Shown: positions 1 to 7,802 of the stretch, in pieces
Position numbering within the stretch: the stretch's first letter is position 1
Layout of the letters: each line of letters begins with the position of its first letter
Assembly: GCA_015494185.1 (NCBI GenBank)
Contig: WGBT01000220.1
Span: forward strand, 1 to 9,991
Origin: Hyphomicrobiales bacterium
GTDB lineage: Bacteria; Pseudomonadota; Alphaproteobacteria; Rhizobiales; S144-35
Direction: 5' to 3'
DNA length: 9,991 nt
Made by a program: the position numbers and the translations under genes
The notes under the pieces: generated by a model
The model's database searches: none
Told to the model about the DNA's origin: nothing
The model's input: the letters and a program-made list of their open reading frames with translations, nothing else

Positions 1-69
1 CATTAAAGCTATTAGAATCGAATATTAGAAGCGTATAAATGTGCCTTGCCTCTCTTTCCACGCTTGAGG

Positions 70-90
70 ATTTTTTACCCGATAAAAAAT
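70..90. repeat. AT-only perfect inverted repeat upstream of dsrM
   Basis: ATTTTTTA (70-77) and TAAAAAAT (83-90) are perfect 8-base inverted repeats around a CCCGA loop. The arms contain no G or C, so an RNA stem would be weak. It could be a protein-binding site or a remnant terminator of the upstream gene. It is a visible structure only; no function can be assigned. Confidence 0.35.
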
Positions 91-151
91 AAAGGCTTAA
101 TTGAGCTGATTGTGGTTGGATGAGTTTTTTGGAAAAAGTGAGAAACACCCT

Positions 152-199
152 CTAAGCAGTGCGTGTAGGGCAAATGATTAGATGATCGTGCACGCTTAG
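152..199 (+). other. Candidate stem-loop in the dsrM upstream region
   Basis: CTAAGC (152-157) plus GTGC (159-162) pair with GCAC (190-193) plus GCTTAG (194-199). This gives ten pairs with one bulged A at 158 and a 27-base loop. It is in the 5' region of dsrM, about 65 bases before the start. No T-run follows, so it is not a typical intrinsic terminator. Bases 1-265 otherwise show no open frame that looks coding and no convincing -35/-10 pair. Confidence 0.25.
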
Positions 200-265
200 T
201 TATGCGGGGGAATTTTAATCAAAGATGCGTTCGTTATCCATTGCGAACGCAAGGAGGATGACGTC

Positions 266-991
266 GTGCTCTCGACGAGCTTTGCAATTCTGTTTTATAT
301 CGCAACACTTACCCTTATTGGGGGTCTCGGTTTTCGAATTTGGGAGTATTATTCTACACCAGCTCCCTTGGTCATCCCCACGACTCCGGCGCCAACAACC
401 CGGGCCGGTGTTGTGTTGCGTCTTATCCGCGAAGTGGTGCTTTTTGAAAGCCTTTTCAAGGCCAATAAATGGATTTGGGCTTTTGGCTGGCTATTCCACA
501 TGTCTTTGTGGCTGGTTTTGTTACGTCATTTCCGTTATTTCATTGATCCGGTGTGGACGGTCATCGCCCTTATTCAGCCTTTTGGAGTCTATGCGGGTTT
601 TGCCATGATTGCGGGGCTGTTGGGATTGTTGGCACGGCGAATCTTTGTTCCTCGCATTCGCTATATAAGTGCGCCATCTGATTATTTGATGCTGTTATTG
701 CTGCTTGGCATTGGCGTGAGTGGTTTGGTCATGAAATATCTTGCGCATACGGATATCGTTGCGCTGAAGAATTTTTTTCGTGGTCTCATGACTTTCAATT
801 GGCAGCCGTTACCAGCAGATCCGGTCTTGCTCATCCATTTGTTCTTGGTTGCCGTTTTGATGATTATTTTTCCTTTTAGCAAGTTGTTACATGCGCCAGG
901 CGTGTTCTTTAGCCCCACCCGGAATATGGTTGATAATCCGCGGGAGCATCGTCATGTTGCAGAGTGGGCATTACAGTTGGAACGTAAGTAG
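266..991 (+). CDS. dsrM: DsrM, membrane cytochrome b subunit of the DsrMKJOP complex
   Basis: This is a 241-residue NarI-like di-heme b membrane protein that anchors DsrK and exchanges electrons with the quinone pool. About five hydrophobic segments are visible (roughly residues 5-23, 69-86, 100-122, 139-156, 187-206). Candidate heme ligands are H78, H88, H191 and H209. The spacings H-x9-H and 18 residues match those of the heme ligands of E. coli NarI (H56/H66 and H187/H205), which supports two b hemes. The start is GTG at 266, preceded by AAGGAGG at 251-257 with 8 bases between; the ATG at 258 is in another frame. dsrK begins 80 bases downstream. The length fits the short DsrM form of sulfur oxidisers; the sulfate-reducer form is usually longer. 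The identity rests on topology, histidines and the dsrK neighbour. Confidence 0.9.
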   Translation: MLSTSFAILFYIATLTLIGGLGFRIWEYYSTPAPLVIPTTPAPTTRAGVVLRLIREVVLFESLFKANKWIWAFGWLFHMSLWLVLLRHFRYFIDPVWTVIALIQPFGVYAGFAMIAGLLGLLARRIFVPRIRYISAPSDYLMLLLLLGIGVSGLVMKYLAHTDIVALKNFFRGLMTFNWQPLPADPVLLIHLFLVAVLMIIFPFSKLLHAPGVFFSPTRNMVDNPREHRHVAEWALQLERK

Positions 992-1071
992 TTCTACAGT
1001 TTCATCTGCAGGTTTAATAGAAGGCAGCAGCACGCTGGTAGAAGGATGGCGCGCAAGGAGATGGGACGATA

Positions 1072-2613
1072 ATGAGTGCACTTGACGACAAAACAATCTC
1101 TGAGTCTGAGATTCCTGATCCGCTTGAGATCCCAGAGCTCCGTGAAGGGGCGATGGAAGGTGATGGTCCATTTGTTGCCAAACCAGAACACCAGGAACCT
1201 TTGGGTTTTCCCGGCGAGCTTGTCGATGATTGGCAGGAGAAAGCAATTGCCAAACTTGGTGAAATGGTCGGGAAGTATCGTGGATTGCGGGTTTTCCTCG
1301 ACTCTTGCGTGAAATGCGGTGCCTGTACCGATAAATGCCATTATTTCCTTGGGACGTCAGATCCCCTCAACATGCCGGTTGCCCGTCAGGATCTGCTGCG
1401 TCAAGTCTATCGTCGTTACTATACGACAGCCGGGAAATATGTTCCTTGGTTGGTTGGCGCCAAGGATTTGACCAAAGAAGTGCTTGATGATTGGTGGAAC
1501 TATTATCACCAATGTTCCCAGTGCCGCCGCTGCTCGGTCTTTTGTCCCTATGGCATTGATACGGCGGAAGTCTCGATGGCCGCGCGTGAAATCATGGATC
1601 ACATTGGCAAGGGGCAGAAATATTGCAACGAGATTATTGGGAAAGTTCATAAGATCGGCAATAATCTGGGGTTACAGAAGCCAGCACTGGCGATGACCTT
1701 GGAAGATCTCGAAGATGAAATCGAAGAAGACACCGGTGTTCCCGTGAAGCTTCCGCTCGACCAGGAAGGCGCGGAAATTTTGTTGGTGACGCCATCAGCC
1801 GATTTTTTTGCCGAACCCCATATTGATGGTTTGGTGGGCTATGCCAAAGTGTTTCATGAAGCGGGGGTGAGCTGGACGATCAGCTCCTATGCTTCTGAGG
1901 CGGCGAATTTTGGCATGTTCATCGGCTCCTATGAGCAGATGAAAAAGGTTTCGATGCGGATTCGCAAAGCTGCTGAAGACCTCAAGGTGAAGCGGATCGT
2001 ATTTGGGGAATGCGGCCATGCCTGGCGTGTTGCCTATAGTTTCTTGAACACCCTTGCAGGGCCCTTTGATTTTCTGGATCCGCGCTATCCGATACCGCAA
2101 CATATTTGTGAGTTTACCTATAACCTCATTCAGGAAGGGAAACTCAAATTCGATAAATCGAAAAATGATCATTACAACTTGACTTTTCATGATAGTTGCA
2201 ATGTTGCCCGTGCCTCGCGTATGGGCGATATGCCTGGTGGACAATTCGAAATTCCACGCGCCATTATCAAGGCAGTGGCCAATAACTATCATGACATGCC
2301 TGAGGATACGATTAGAGAGAAGACTTTCTGCTGCGGTGGTGGTGGTGGATTGCTCACTGATGATCTCCTAGAGCTGCGTAAGAAAGGTGCCGAACCGCGG
2401 ATGCGGGCGCTGAAGCAGGTGCGCGAAGAATATGGTGTTTCGCACATGGCCGCGATTTGTGCAATTTGTAAGTCGCAGTTCACGAAGGTTCTGCCAGAAC
2501 ATGGTTTTCAAATAGATTCCATCGTGAGTATTCATCAATTGGTTTCCAATGCGCTGATTCTAACCGGACAGCGTTCTGATGATGGTGAAGAAATGGCAGA
2601 AGCTGCGGAATGA
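1072..2613 (+). CDS. dsrK: DsrK, HdrD-like iron-sulfur subunit of the DsrMKJOP complex
   Basis: This is a 513-residue cytoplasmic iron-sulfur protein related to the heterodisulfide reductase catalytic subunit. It is thought to act on the sulfur carrier DsrC together with DsrM. Two ferredoxin-type 4Fe-4S motifs are seen: C79-x2-C82-x2-C85-x3-C89 and C148-x2-C151-x2-C154-x3-C158. The C-terminal half has the cysteine-rich (CCG) signature for a non-cubane cluster: C376, C420-C421 followed by a five-glycine run, and C463-x2-C466. C314 in a GECGHAW motif belongs to a preceding CCG-like half. The N-terminal 60 or so residues are acidic and unlike the rest. ATG at 1072 has AAGGAG at 1055-1060. All cluster cysteines appear present, so the protein looks intact. 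A long gap separates it from dsrL. Confidence 0.95.
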   Translation: MSALDDKTISESEIPDPLEIPELREGAMEGDGPFVAKPEHQEPLGFPGELVDDWQEKAIAKLGEMVGKYRGLRVFLDSCVKCGACTDKCHYFLGTSDPLNMPVARQDLLRQVYRRYYTTAGKYVPWLVGAKDLTKEVLDDWWNYYHQCSQCRRCSVFCPYGIDTAEVSMAAREIMDHIGKGQKYCNEIIGKVHKIGNNLGLQKPALAMTLEDLEDEIEEDTGVPVKLPLDQEGAEILLVTPSADFFAEPHIDGLVGYAKVFHEAGVSWTISSYASEAANFGMFIGSYEQMKKVSMRIRKAAEDLKVKRIVFGECGHAWRVAYSFLNTLAGPFDFLDPRYPIPQHICEFTYNLIQEGKLKFDKSKNDHYNLTFHDSCNVARASRMGDMPGGQFEIPRAIIKAVANNYHDMPEDTIREKTFCCGGGGGLLTDDLLELRKKGAEPRMRALKQVREEYGVSHMAAICAICKSQFTKVLPEHGFQIDSIVSIHQLVSNALILTGQRSDDGEEMAEAAE

Positions 2614-2690
2614 GATTTGATTTGATCTAATCTGAAGAGAACGGAAGTCCCAGAAGGTGATTTGATTCCTAAGGGGATGTTGCTCCTGTA

Positions 2691-2727
2691 CGGCTGTTAA
2701 TAGCCGCAGGGCTTCTTGTGAGCCCTG
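2691..2727 (+). other. Two adjacent stem-loops downstream of dsrK
   Basis: CGGCT (2691-2695) pairs with AGCCG (2702-2706) around a 6-base loop. Immediately after, CAGGGCT (2707-2713) pairs perfectly with AGCCCTG (2721-2727) around a 7-base loop. No T-run follows, so a rho-independent terminator is not supported. A mRNA stability or processing element that sets dsrMK apart from dsrLJOP is a reasonable inference. Confidence 0.4.
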
Positions 2728-2982
2728 TTGGCAATGAAAACGGAGGAAGGGTGCGAAACGGGAGACAAAACAAAAGCTCATGAGTGGGAGGATGCGATCT
2801 CGTCCTTTGAGTTCATAGTGGAAGTGTTAGGGCTAAGGAAAAAGGTAGATTCGCTTAGGGTCGTTAAACCATTAAAGGGAATCAAGGGCCTGTATAAACG
2901 AGGCTTCTGGGGCGGGTAAATGTGTTGCTAGTCATTGAAGACGGAAAAAGGGCATAAATTTGGCCCTGGATGAACGGGTGAG

Positions 2983-3055
2983 CGGGGCAGTTCCCAAACA
3001 AGACAGTCCCCGAATAAAATAAAATAAGATAAACACCGCGCAAATTCAGGCGCGG
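2983..3055 (+). promoter_or_regulatory. GC stems flanking an A-rich tract in the dsrL leader
   Basis: CGGGG (2983-2987) pairs with CCCCG (3008-3012). An A-rich tract runs 3013-3034, then CCGCG (3036-3040) pairs with CGCGG (3051-3055). The dsrL ribosome-binding site AAGGAG (3064-3069) lies only 8 bases beyond the last stem. The arrangement could influence translation or mRNA processing of dsrL. It is structural observation plus inference; no known riboswitch class is recognised. Confidence 0.25.
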
Positions 3056-3076
3056 ATGGTGTGAAGGAGATAAGCT

Positions 3077-5044
3077 ATGGGTGGAGCGGTTGAGGAAACC
3101 AAACTCACATTTCGCCGGTTTAAGGAAGGCGAACGTTCGGATAAGTGGGAGGATCTGACGGAAAAGATTTTCCAACAGGATCATTCCTACAAATGCCCGA
3201 CCTATGTACACCGTACCCCCCCCTGCCAAGGGTCTTGCCCCTCTGGCCATGAAATCCGCGGGTGGTTGGCCATTGCGCGGCAAATGGATAAGCCGCCGCG
3301 GGAAGATATGAGCTGGCAGGAATATGCTTTTGAGCGGATGGTGGCTGCCAACCCGTTTCCTGCGACCATGGGCCGGGTTTGTCCGGCACCTTGTGAGGAT
3401 GGTTGTAACCGCAATGAAGTCGATGAATATGTCGGGATCAATGCGGTTGAGATGTATGTCGGGGACCATGCCATTGAAAAAGGCTTCAAGCTGAAAGAGC
3501 CTGGTCCGGCGACGGGGAAGAAGGTTGCCGTTGTTGGTTCGGGTCCAGCTGGTTTGACGGCGGCTTATTTCTTGCGCCTGAAAGGTCATGGGGTCACGAT
3601 TTTTGAAGCCCATGACGAATTGGGTGGCATGATGCGTTATGGCATTCCGGGCTATCGGACGCCGCGGGAAATGTTGGACAAAGAGATCCAGCGCATTATT
3701 GATACCGGGGTGGAAGTCAAAACCGGCGTCAAAGTTGGCGAAGATATTTCCGTTGAAGAACTGGAAAAAGACTATGATGCCATTTTCTGGGGCATTGGCG
3801 CCCAGGTTGGCCGGCCGCTGCCAATTCCGGGATGGGATGCGGCAAACTGCCTGACCGGGGTTGAGTTTCTCGATGCCTTTAACCAGGGCTATTTCCAAGG
3901 CGGTGCAGCCAAGAAGGTTGTGGTTGTCGGTGGCGGTGACACCTCGATTGACGTGGCGTCGGTGGCGCGTCGTCTTGGCCATATCACCCATTCTCATTCC
4001 AAAGATATTCCAGATGATCACAGGCTTGGTTTTACCGCCAGTGATGTTGCCGGAACCATGCGCCGGGAAGGCGTTGAAGTGACCCTGACGTCGCTGTTTC
4101 CAATCGAGAATATGACGGCTGCAGAACATGAACGGGAAGACGCGCTGCGTGAAGGGGTCAATATTCGCGGTGGCGTGATGCCGGTTGAGATCATCAAAGA
4201 TGACCAAGGCCGCGTCAAAGAGCTGAAGATGGTCGAAGTCGACATGGAAGGCAACAAGCCGATCCCGCGCGAAGGCACTGAGTTTTTCATTGAATGCGAC
4301 ATGGTTGTTGCCGCGATTGGCCAAATGGCGGATTTGAGCGGTTTGGAGCATCTTGGCAATGAGCGTGGCTTCATGACGACCGATCCGCTTTACAGCGTTA
4401 AGGGGCATGAAAAGCATTTTGCTGGTGGCGATATCATCCAGCCGCATTTGCTGACAACGGCGATTGGTCATGGCCGGATCGCCGCGGACAGCATCGACCA
4501 TTATTTGAAGGGTGAGCCGCTGGAGAAACGTCCCAAGATCGATGTGCACCACTTTAATCTGTTGAATGAGCTGCATCAGCGCGGTCTTGATCCTGAAACC
4601 TGCGAATTCGGTGAGACGATTCACGATGGTATGTCTGGCACGTCTGAGAGTAACTGTGCCATTCATAACTATGAAGACCGCTCGAAAACACACATCATTC
4701 CACATGACGAACTGTTCAAAGGGCATTTTAATTATCAACCGCGGCAAAAACGTGAGCAGGTCTACATCTATGGGGATGATGTGCTTGGCAATTTCGAGGA
4801 GCGTATTAAGCCTCTGACGGAAGAACAGGCGATCAAGGAAGGTGAGCGCTGCATGAGCTGTGGCCTGTGCTTCGAGTGTGACAACTGCGTGATCTTCTGC
4901 CCTCAGGATGCGATTTTCCGGGTTCCAAAAGAGAAATATGCGGTTGGGCGTTATGTCGATACGGATTACACCAAATGTATCGGTTGCCATATCTGTATGG
5001 ATGTTTGCCCAACCGGCTATATCCAGATGGGACTTGGTGAATAA
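3077..5044 (+). CDS. dsrL: DsrL, NAD(P)+-reducing iron-sulfur flavoprotein
   Basis: This 655-residue cytoplasmic protein resembles the small subunit of glutamate synthase with an added ferredoxin domain. In sulfur oxidisers DsrL accepts electrons from DsrAB and reduces NAD(P)+. The N-terminal cluster region has C50, C54, C102, C106 and C110. The FAD-binding Rossmann motif GSGPAG is at 154-159, the NAD(P)H-binding VVGGGD motif around 283-288, and a second FAD contact AGGD at 449-452. The C-terminal domain has C592, C595, C598, C601, C604 and C608, then C634, C637, C640 and C644, which is enough for two 4Fe-4S clusters with extra cysteines. Sulfur-oxidiser DsrL proteins carry this C-terminal ferredoxin part. 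ATG at 3077 follows AAGGAG at 3064-3069. dsrJ starts 86 bases downstream. Confidence 0.95.
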   Translation: MGGAVEETKLTFRRFKEGERSDKWEDLTEKIFQQDHSYKCPTYVHRTPPCQGSCPSGHEIRGWLAIARQMDKPPREDMSWQEYAFERMVAANPFPATMGRVCPAPCEDGCNRNEVDEYVGINAVEMYVGDHAIEKGFKLKEPGPATGKKVAVVGSGPAGLTAAYFLRLKGHGVTIFEAHDELGGMMRYGIPGYRTPREMLDKEIQRIIDTGVEVKTGVKVGEDISVEELEKDYDAIFWGIGAQVGRPLPIPGWDAANCLTGVEFLDAFNQGYFQGGAAKKVVVVGGGDTSIDVASVARRLGHITHSHSKDIPDDHRLGFTASDVAGTMRREGVEVTLTSLFPIENMTAAEHEREDALREGVNIRGGVMPVEIIKDDQGRVKELKMVEVDMEGNKPIPREGTEFFIECDMVVAAIGQMADLSGLEHLGNERGFMTTDPLYSVKGHEKHFAGGDIIQPHLLTTAIGHGRIAADSIDHYLKGEPLEKRPKIDVHHFNLLNELHQRGLDPETCEFGETIHDGMSGTSESNCAIHNYEDRSKTHIIPHDELFKGHFNYQPRQKREQVYIYGDDVLGNFEERIKPLTEEQAIKEGERCMSCGLCFECDNCVIFCPQDAIFRVPKEKYAVGRYVDTDYTKCIGCHICMDVCPTGYIQMGLGE

Positions 5045-5065
5045 CTCAGGGGCATAACAACAGAG

Positions 5066-5106
5066 GTGAATTCACAACAGCCAAGTCCGGCAACCATGTC
5101 CGGCAA
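5066..5106 (+). repeat. Palindrome and short direct repeat before dsrJ
   Basis: GTGAATTCAC at 5066-5075 is a perfect 10-base palindrome. GTCCGGCAA occurs twice in direct orientation at 5085-5093 and 5098-5106. Both lie in the dsrL-dsrJ spacer. They may be chance; no regulator site is recognised. Confidence 0.3.
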
Positions 5107-5130
5107 AGGCAGGTGAGGAGAACAGTGGTC

Positions 5131-5667
5131 ATGAGACTTGGTTCCGTTTTAACGGGGGCCACAATGGCAAGGGCTTTGGGAAAGGGAGGACGGCTAAGCT
5201 TGCTCATGTTTGGGCTTGCTGTCCTTGCGATGGCTGGCGGGCAACCGGTTCAGGCCGGACCCATCGGCCCGCAACTGCCCAAAGCGATCAAAGGTGAGAA
5301 ATGTGTGACGCCGACACCGGATATTCGTCGCAATCACATGCGCTATCTGGATCATCATCGGGACAAAACCGTTCATGAGGGCATTCGTACCAAGAAGTTC
5401 TCGTTGAAGGGCTGCATTGAATGCCATGCCTTGAAGGATGAGAATGGGAACTTTTTGACGGTCAAGGATCCCAGGCATTTTTGCCGGGTCTGTCATGACT
5501 ACGCGGCGGTTAAGCTTGACTGCTTTGATTGCCATGCCTCACGGCCTGATGTGAAGAAAAAACAGGCCCTTATTGTGCCGAAGGATCGAGTTGAAGATCG
5601 TTCAGAAATGGCGGCCTTGCAGCGCTATTTGGCGGGGAAAATGCATGTGAAGGGAGGAACGCAATGA
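5131..5667 (+). CDS. dsrJ: DsrJ, periplasmic triheme cytochrome c of the DsrMKJOP complex
   Basis: This 178-residue protein has three CXXCH heme-c sites: CIECH at 95-99, CRVCH at 118-122 and CFDCH at 131-135. DsrJ is the periplasmic cytochrome of the complex; one of its hemes is known for an unusual His/Cys ligation. A lone cysteine, C58 in the GEKCVTP stretch upstream of the heme motifs, is the natural candidate for that ligand. Residues from about 20 to 42 form a hydrophobic segment ending near VQAG, a signal peptide or anchor. I chose ATG 5131 because GAGGAG (5115-5120) precedes it by 10 bases; an in-frame GTG at 5113 would add six residues and has no such site. Its stop overlaps the dsrO start (ATGA). 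Heme attachment would occur after export and depends on cytochrome c maturation genes elsewhere. Confidence 0.93.
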   Translation: MRLGSVLTGATMARALGKGGRLSLLMFGLAVLAMAGGQPVQAGPIGPQLPKAIKGEKCVTPTPDIRRNHMRYLDHHRDKTVHEGIRTKKFSLKGCIECHALKDENGNFLTVKDPRHFCRVCHDYAAVKLDCFDCHASRPDVKKKQALIVPKDRVEDRSEMAALQRYLAGKMHVKGGTQ

Positions 5668-6584
5668 CAACCTTCAACATCGTCGACTTCGTAAATGGTG
5701 GTGCTTCCCCGTCGGATTTTTCTCAATATCATAGCTGTGGACAAGGTCAGTGTGGGTGTCGAAAATCTGCTGATGGGGATGACGCTCAAGAGCCAAGGGT
5801 TCGTGCCGATCGCATTCCGCTGCCTGCGGATATGCCAGATGATGCGCGCCGTGCTTTCCTCAAAGGGGCCGCGGCCATGGTTGGCGTCACTTTAGCGCCC
5901 GGTGTTACGCTGTTTGCTTTTGGCTCGGATGAAGCAGAGGCTGCGGTCAAGCCCAAGCCCGCCGACCAGCCAGTCAGCGATAAGAATCGCTGGGGGCTTT
6001 TGATCGATGTGTCCAAATGCGAGGATGGCTGCGACAAGTGCATTACGGCCTGTTCCAAGGAAAATGGTTGGACACTTGGAGGAAATCCGAAGACCGATGC
6101 GCAATGGATCCGGAAAGTCACGGTGCGCAATCCGAAGACCAAGGCAACTGCGACTTTGCCGTTGATGTGTCAGCACTGTAAATATCCTCCTTGTGTCGAT
6201 GTTTGTCCAACAGGAGCTTCCTTCCGCCGGGCCGATGGTATTGTATTGGTCGACAAACATATCTGTATCGGTTGCCGTTATTGTATGATGGCCTGTCCCT
6301 ATAAGGCGCGCTCCTTTATCCATGAGCCGCTTGAGGATCAGAAAGAATATGCGCCCCGTGGGATCGGTACGGTCGAAAGCTGCACCATGTGTGTTCACCG
6401 TGTCGATGAAGGCCGGCAACCGGCTTGTGTGGAAGCTTGTCCGGCAGAGAAGGGTAAAGCCATGCTGTTTGGGGATTTGAACGATCCAAATAGCGAAATT
6501 TCCAAACGGATTGCCAAATTCCGGACCACGGAAATTCGCGCCGATCTGGGGCTTGACCTGGGTGTACGATATCAGAATCTGTAA
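5664..6584 (+). CDS. dsrO: DsrO, Tat-exported periplasmic ferredoxin-like subunit
   Basis: This 306-residue protein relays electrons between DsrJ and the membrane subunit DsrP. Four 4Fe-4S cysteine sets are visible: C119/123/126/130; C169/172/177/181; C201/204/207/211; and C240/243/255/259. A twin-arginine signal ARRAFLKG with RR at 62-63 is followed by a hydrophobic stretch (about 68-86) and an AEA-A cleavage-like site near 91-94. This places the clusters in the periplasm. The RR lies unusually far from the start. The preceding 61 residues include C25, C30 and C32, outside any normal Tat n-region. Nonetheless ATG 5664 has AGGGAGG at 5651-5657 and overlaps the dsrJ stop by four bases, so the long start is favoured over ATG 5832, which has no ribosome-binding site. 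Confidence 0.95.
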   Translation: MTTFNIVDFVNGGASPSDFSQYHSCGQGQCGCRKSADGDDAQEPRVRADRIPLPADMPDDARRAFLKGAAAMVGVTLAPGVTLFAFGSDEAEAAVKPKPADQPVSDKNRWGLLIDVSKCEDGCDKCITACSKENGWTLGGNPKTDAQWIRKVTVRNPKTKATATLPLMCQHCKYPPCVDVCPTGASFRRADGIVLVDKHICIGCRYCMMACPYKARSFIHEPLEDQKEYAPRGIGTVESCTMCVHRVDEGRQPACVEACPAEKGKAMLFGDLNDPNSEISKRIAKFRTTEIRADLGLDLGVRYQNL

Positions 6585-6602
6585 CGAAGCGATAAAAACG
6601 CA

Positions 6603-7802
6603 ATGCATAGAATACATTACCGACAATTGGCAGCGGAAAGCACTGGCTTTTGGGGACTGTTGGGCGGGCTTGCCGCTATTGTGGCGCTTGGTCTTGGAAG
6701 TGCCTATTACATGGAGCACAACGGTCATATCGTTACGGGGATGACCAACCAGATCGTGTGGGGGATGCCCCATGTTTTTGCGATCTTTCTGATTCTGGGG
6801 GCATCTGGCGTGCTCAATGTGGCTTCGATGGCTTCGGTTTTCAATAAGACCGTTTATAAGCCTTTGGCTCGTTTGTCAGGCTTGCTGGCCATTACCATGT
6901 TGGTGGCAGGTCTTGGCGTGCTGGTGTTGGACTTGGGACGTCCGGATCGGTTGATCGTCGCCATGACGACCTATAATTTCAAGTCCATCTTCGCCTGGAA
7001 CATTTTCCTCTATACGGGCTTTTTGGCCATTGTTGGTGCCTATCTTTTTGTCCAGATGGATCGCAAGGCGGGCTTTTTGACAAAGCCGGTGGGCTGGGTT
7101 GCTTTTATTTGGCGGTTAGCGCTGACCACGGGGACGGGGTCCATTTTCGGCTGGTTGGTGGCGCGGCAAGCCTATGATGCGGCGGTGATGGCACCGCTAT
7201 TTATCGCCATGTCTTTGTCGATTGGTCTTGCGGTCTTCTTGATTGTTCTAATTCTTACCTATCAGTGGACCGAACGGCCATTGGGAGATGGTCTTGTCAA
7301 TCGTTTGGGGCGGCTGTTGGGCATTTTTATCGCGGTCGTTCTTTATTTTGTCGCGGTTAAACATCTAACCAACCTCTATGCTGCGGAACACGCCGGCGTT
7401 GAGCAGTTTATCCTTTGGGATGGCGGTATCTATACCAATCTGTTCTGGTTGGGTTTTGTGGTGCTTGGGAGCCTTTTGCCGATGGCCATTCTTTTCAGCG
7501 ATGGCGGGAAAACCAAATATGGTGTGTTGTTGGCGGCGGGGTTGGTCATTATTGGCGCTTTATCCGAGCTCTATGTGATCATTATTGGCGGGCAAGCCTA
7601 TCCGCTCATCTTGTTCCCCGGTATGGAAGTGACATCAAGCTTCTATGATGGCGGAATCAATGATTACAGCCCAAGCATTTGGGAGATTGGGCTGGGCCTT
7701 GGCGGGGTTGCCTTTTCCATGCTGTTGGCGGTTATTGCCATGGCGGCTTTGCGCTTCTTGCCCGAGGATTTGTCCGACGAAGCCTTGGGGTTGGAGAGCT
7801 AA
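6603..7802 (+). CDS. dsrP: DsrP, NrfD-like integral membrane subunit
   Basis: This 399-residue, highly hydrophobic protein of the NrfD/PsrC family has about ten membrane spans. The clear ones are near 16-36, 54-76, 90-109, 130-150, 165-185, 197-220, 236-254, 279-298, 307-329 and 362-383. The conserved DLGRPDR loop is at 110-116. DsrP is the membrane partner of DsrO and probably contacts quinones. It lies 18 bases after dsrO, and the ATG at 6603 has no clear Shine-Dalgarno sequence; the spacer is A-rich. Translational coupling to dsrO is therefore likely. The length is normal for the family and no break is seen. A 150-base spacer follows. Confidence 0.93.
   Translation: MHRIHYRQLAAESTGFWGLLGGLAAIVALGLGSAYYMEHNGHIVTGMTNQIVWGMPHVFAIFLILGASGVLNVASMASVFNKTVYKPLARLSGLLAITMLVAGLGVLVLDLGRPDRLIVAMTTYNFKSIFAWNIFLYTGFLAIVGAYLFVQMDRKAGFLTKPVGWVAFIWRLALTTGTGSIFGWLVARQAYDAAVMAPLFIAMSLSIGLAVFLIVLILTYQWTERPLGDGLVNRLGRLLGIFIAVVLYFVAVKHLTNLYAAEHAGVEQFILWDGGIYTNLFWLGFVVLGSLLPMAILFSDGGKTKYGVLLAAGLVIIGALSELYVIIIGGQAYPLILFPGMEVTSSFYDGGINDYSPSIWEIGLGLGGVAFSMLLAVIAMAALRFLPEDLSDEALGLES

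Larger units (their letters stand above)
2614..3076 (+). other. Long non-coding gap between dsrK and dsrL
   Basis: These 463 bases contain no frame I accept as a gene. The best one (from the ATG at 2734 to 2919, about 61 residues) has no Shine-Dalgarno sequence at a usual distance and resembles nothing I know. The gap holds four small inverted repeats (2691-2706, 2707-2727, 2949-2967, 3036-3055) and a longer-looped one (2983-3012). After the last of these comes an A-rich stretch (3013-3034) of repeated AATAA-like units. It also has short GATTTGATT repeats at 2614-2626 and 2659-2667. It could carry an internal promoter, an RNA-processing site or a small RNA; the sequence alone does not decide. 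Confidence 0.5.

Noticed and set aside
225..608. A 127-codon + strand frame overlapping the dsrM start
   Set aside because: It runs through dsrM in another frame, has a Cys/Trp/Arg-rich improbable composition, and dsrM has the better ribosome-binding site and the heme histidines.
2691..2727. Rho-independent terminator after dsrK
   Set aside because: The stems are good but no T-run follows; termination is therefore not supported.
2728..2919. A 60-residue frame in the dsrK-dsrL gap
   Set aside because: No Shine-Dalgarno sequence at a usual distance, no family resemblance, and its start falls at the end of a stem-loop. I cannot support it as a gene, although it is the best frame in the gap.
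2882..4990. A 702-codon open frame on the minus strand opposite dsrL
   Set aside because: It lies almost wholly antisense to dsrL, whose cofactor motifs are unmistakable. The translation is rich in Arg, His, Asn and Phe with no recognisable domain and has no ribosome-binding site. A long stop-free complement of this kind is a by-product of dsrL codon choice.
5113..5130. GTG 5113 as the dsrJ start
   Set aside because: It has no ribosome-binding site of its own and overlaps the GAGGAG that fits ATG 5131. The six extra residues add nothing to the signal peptide.
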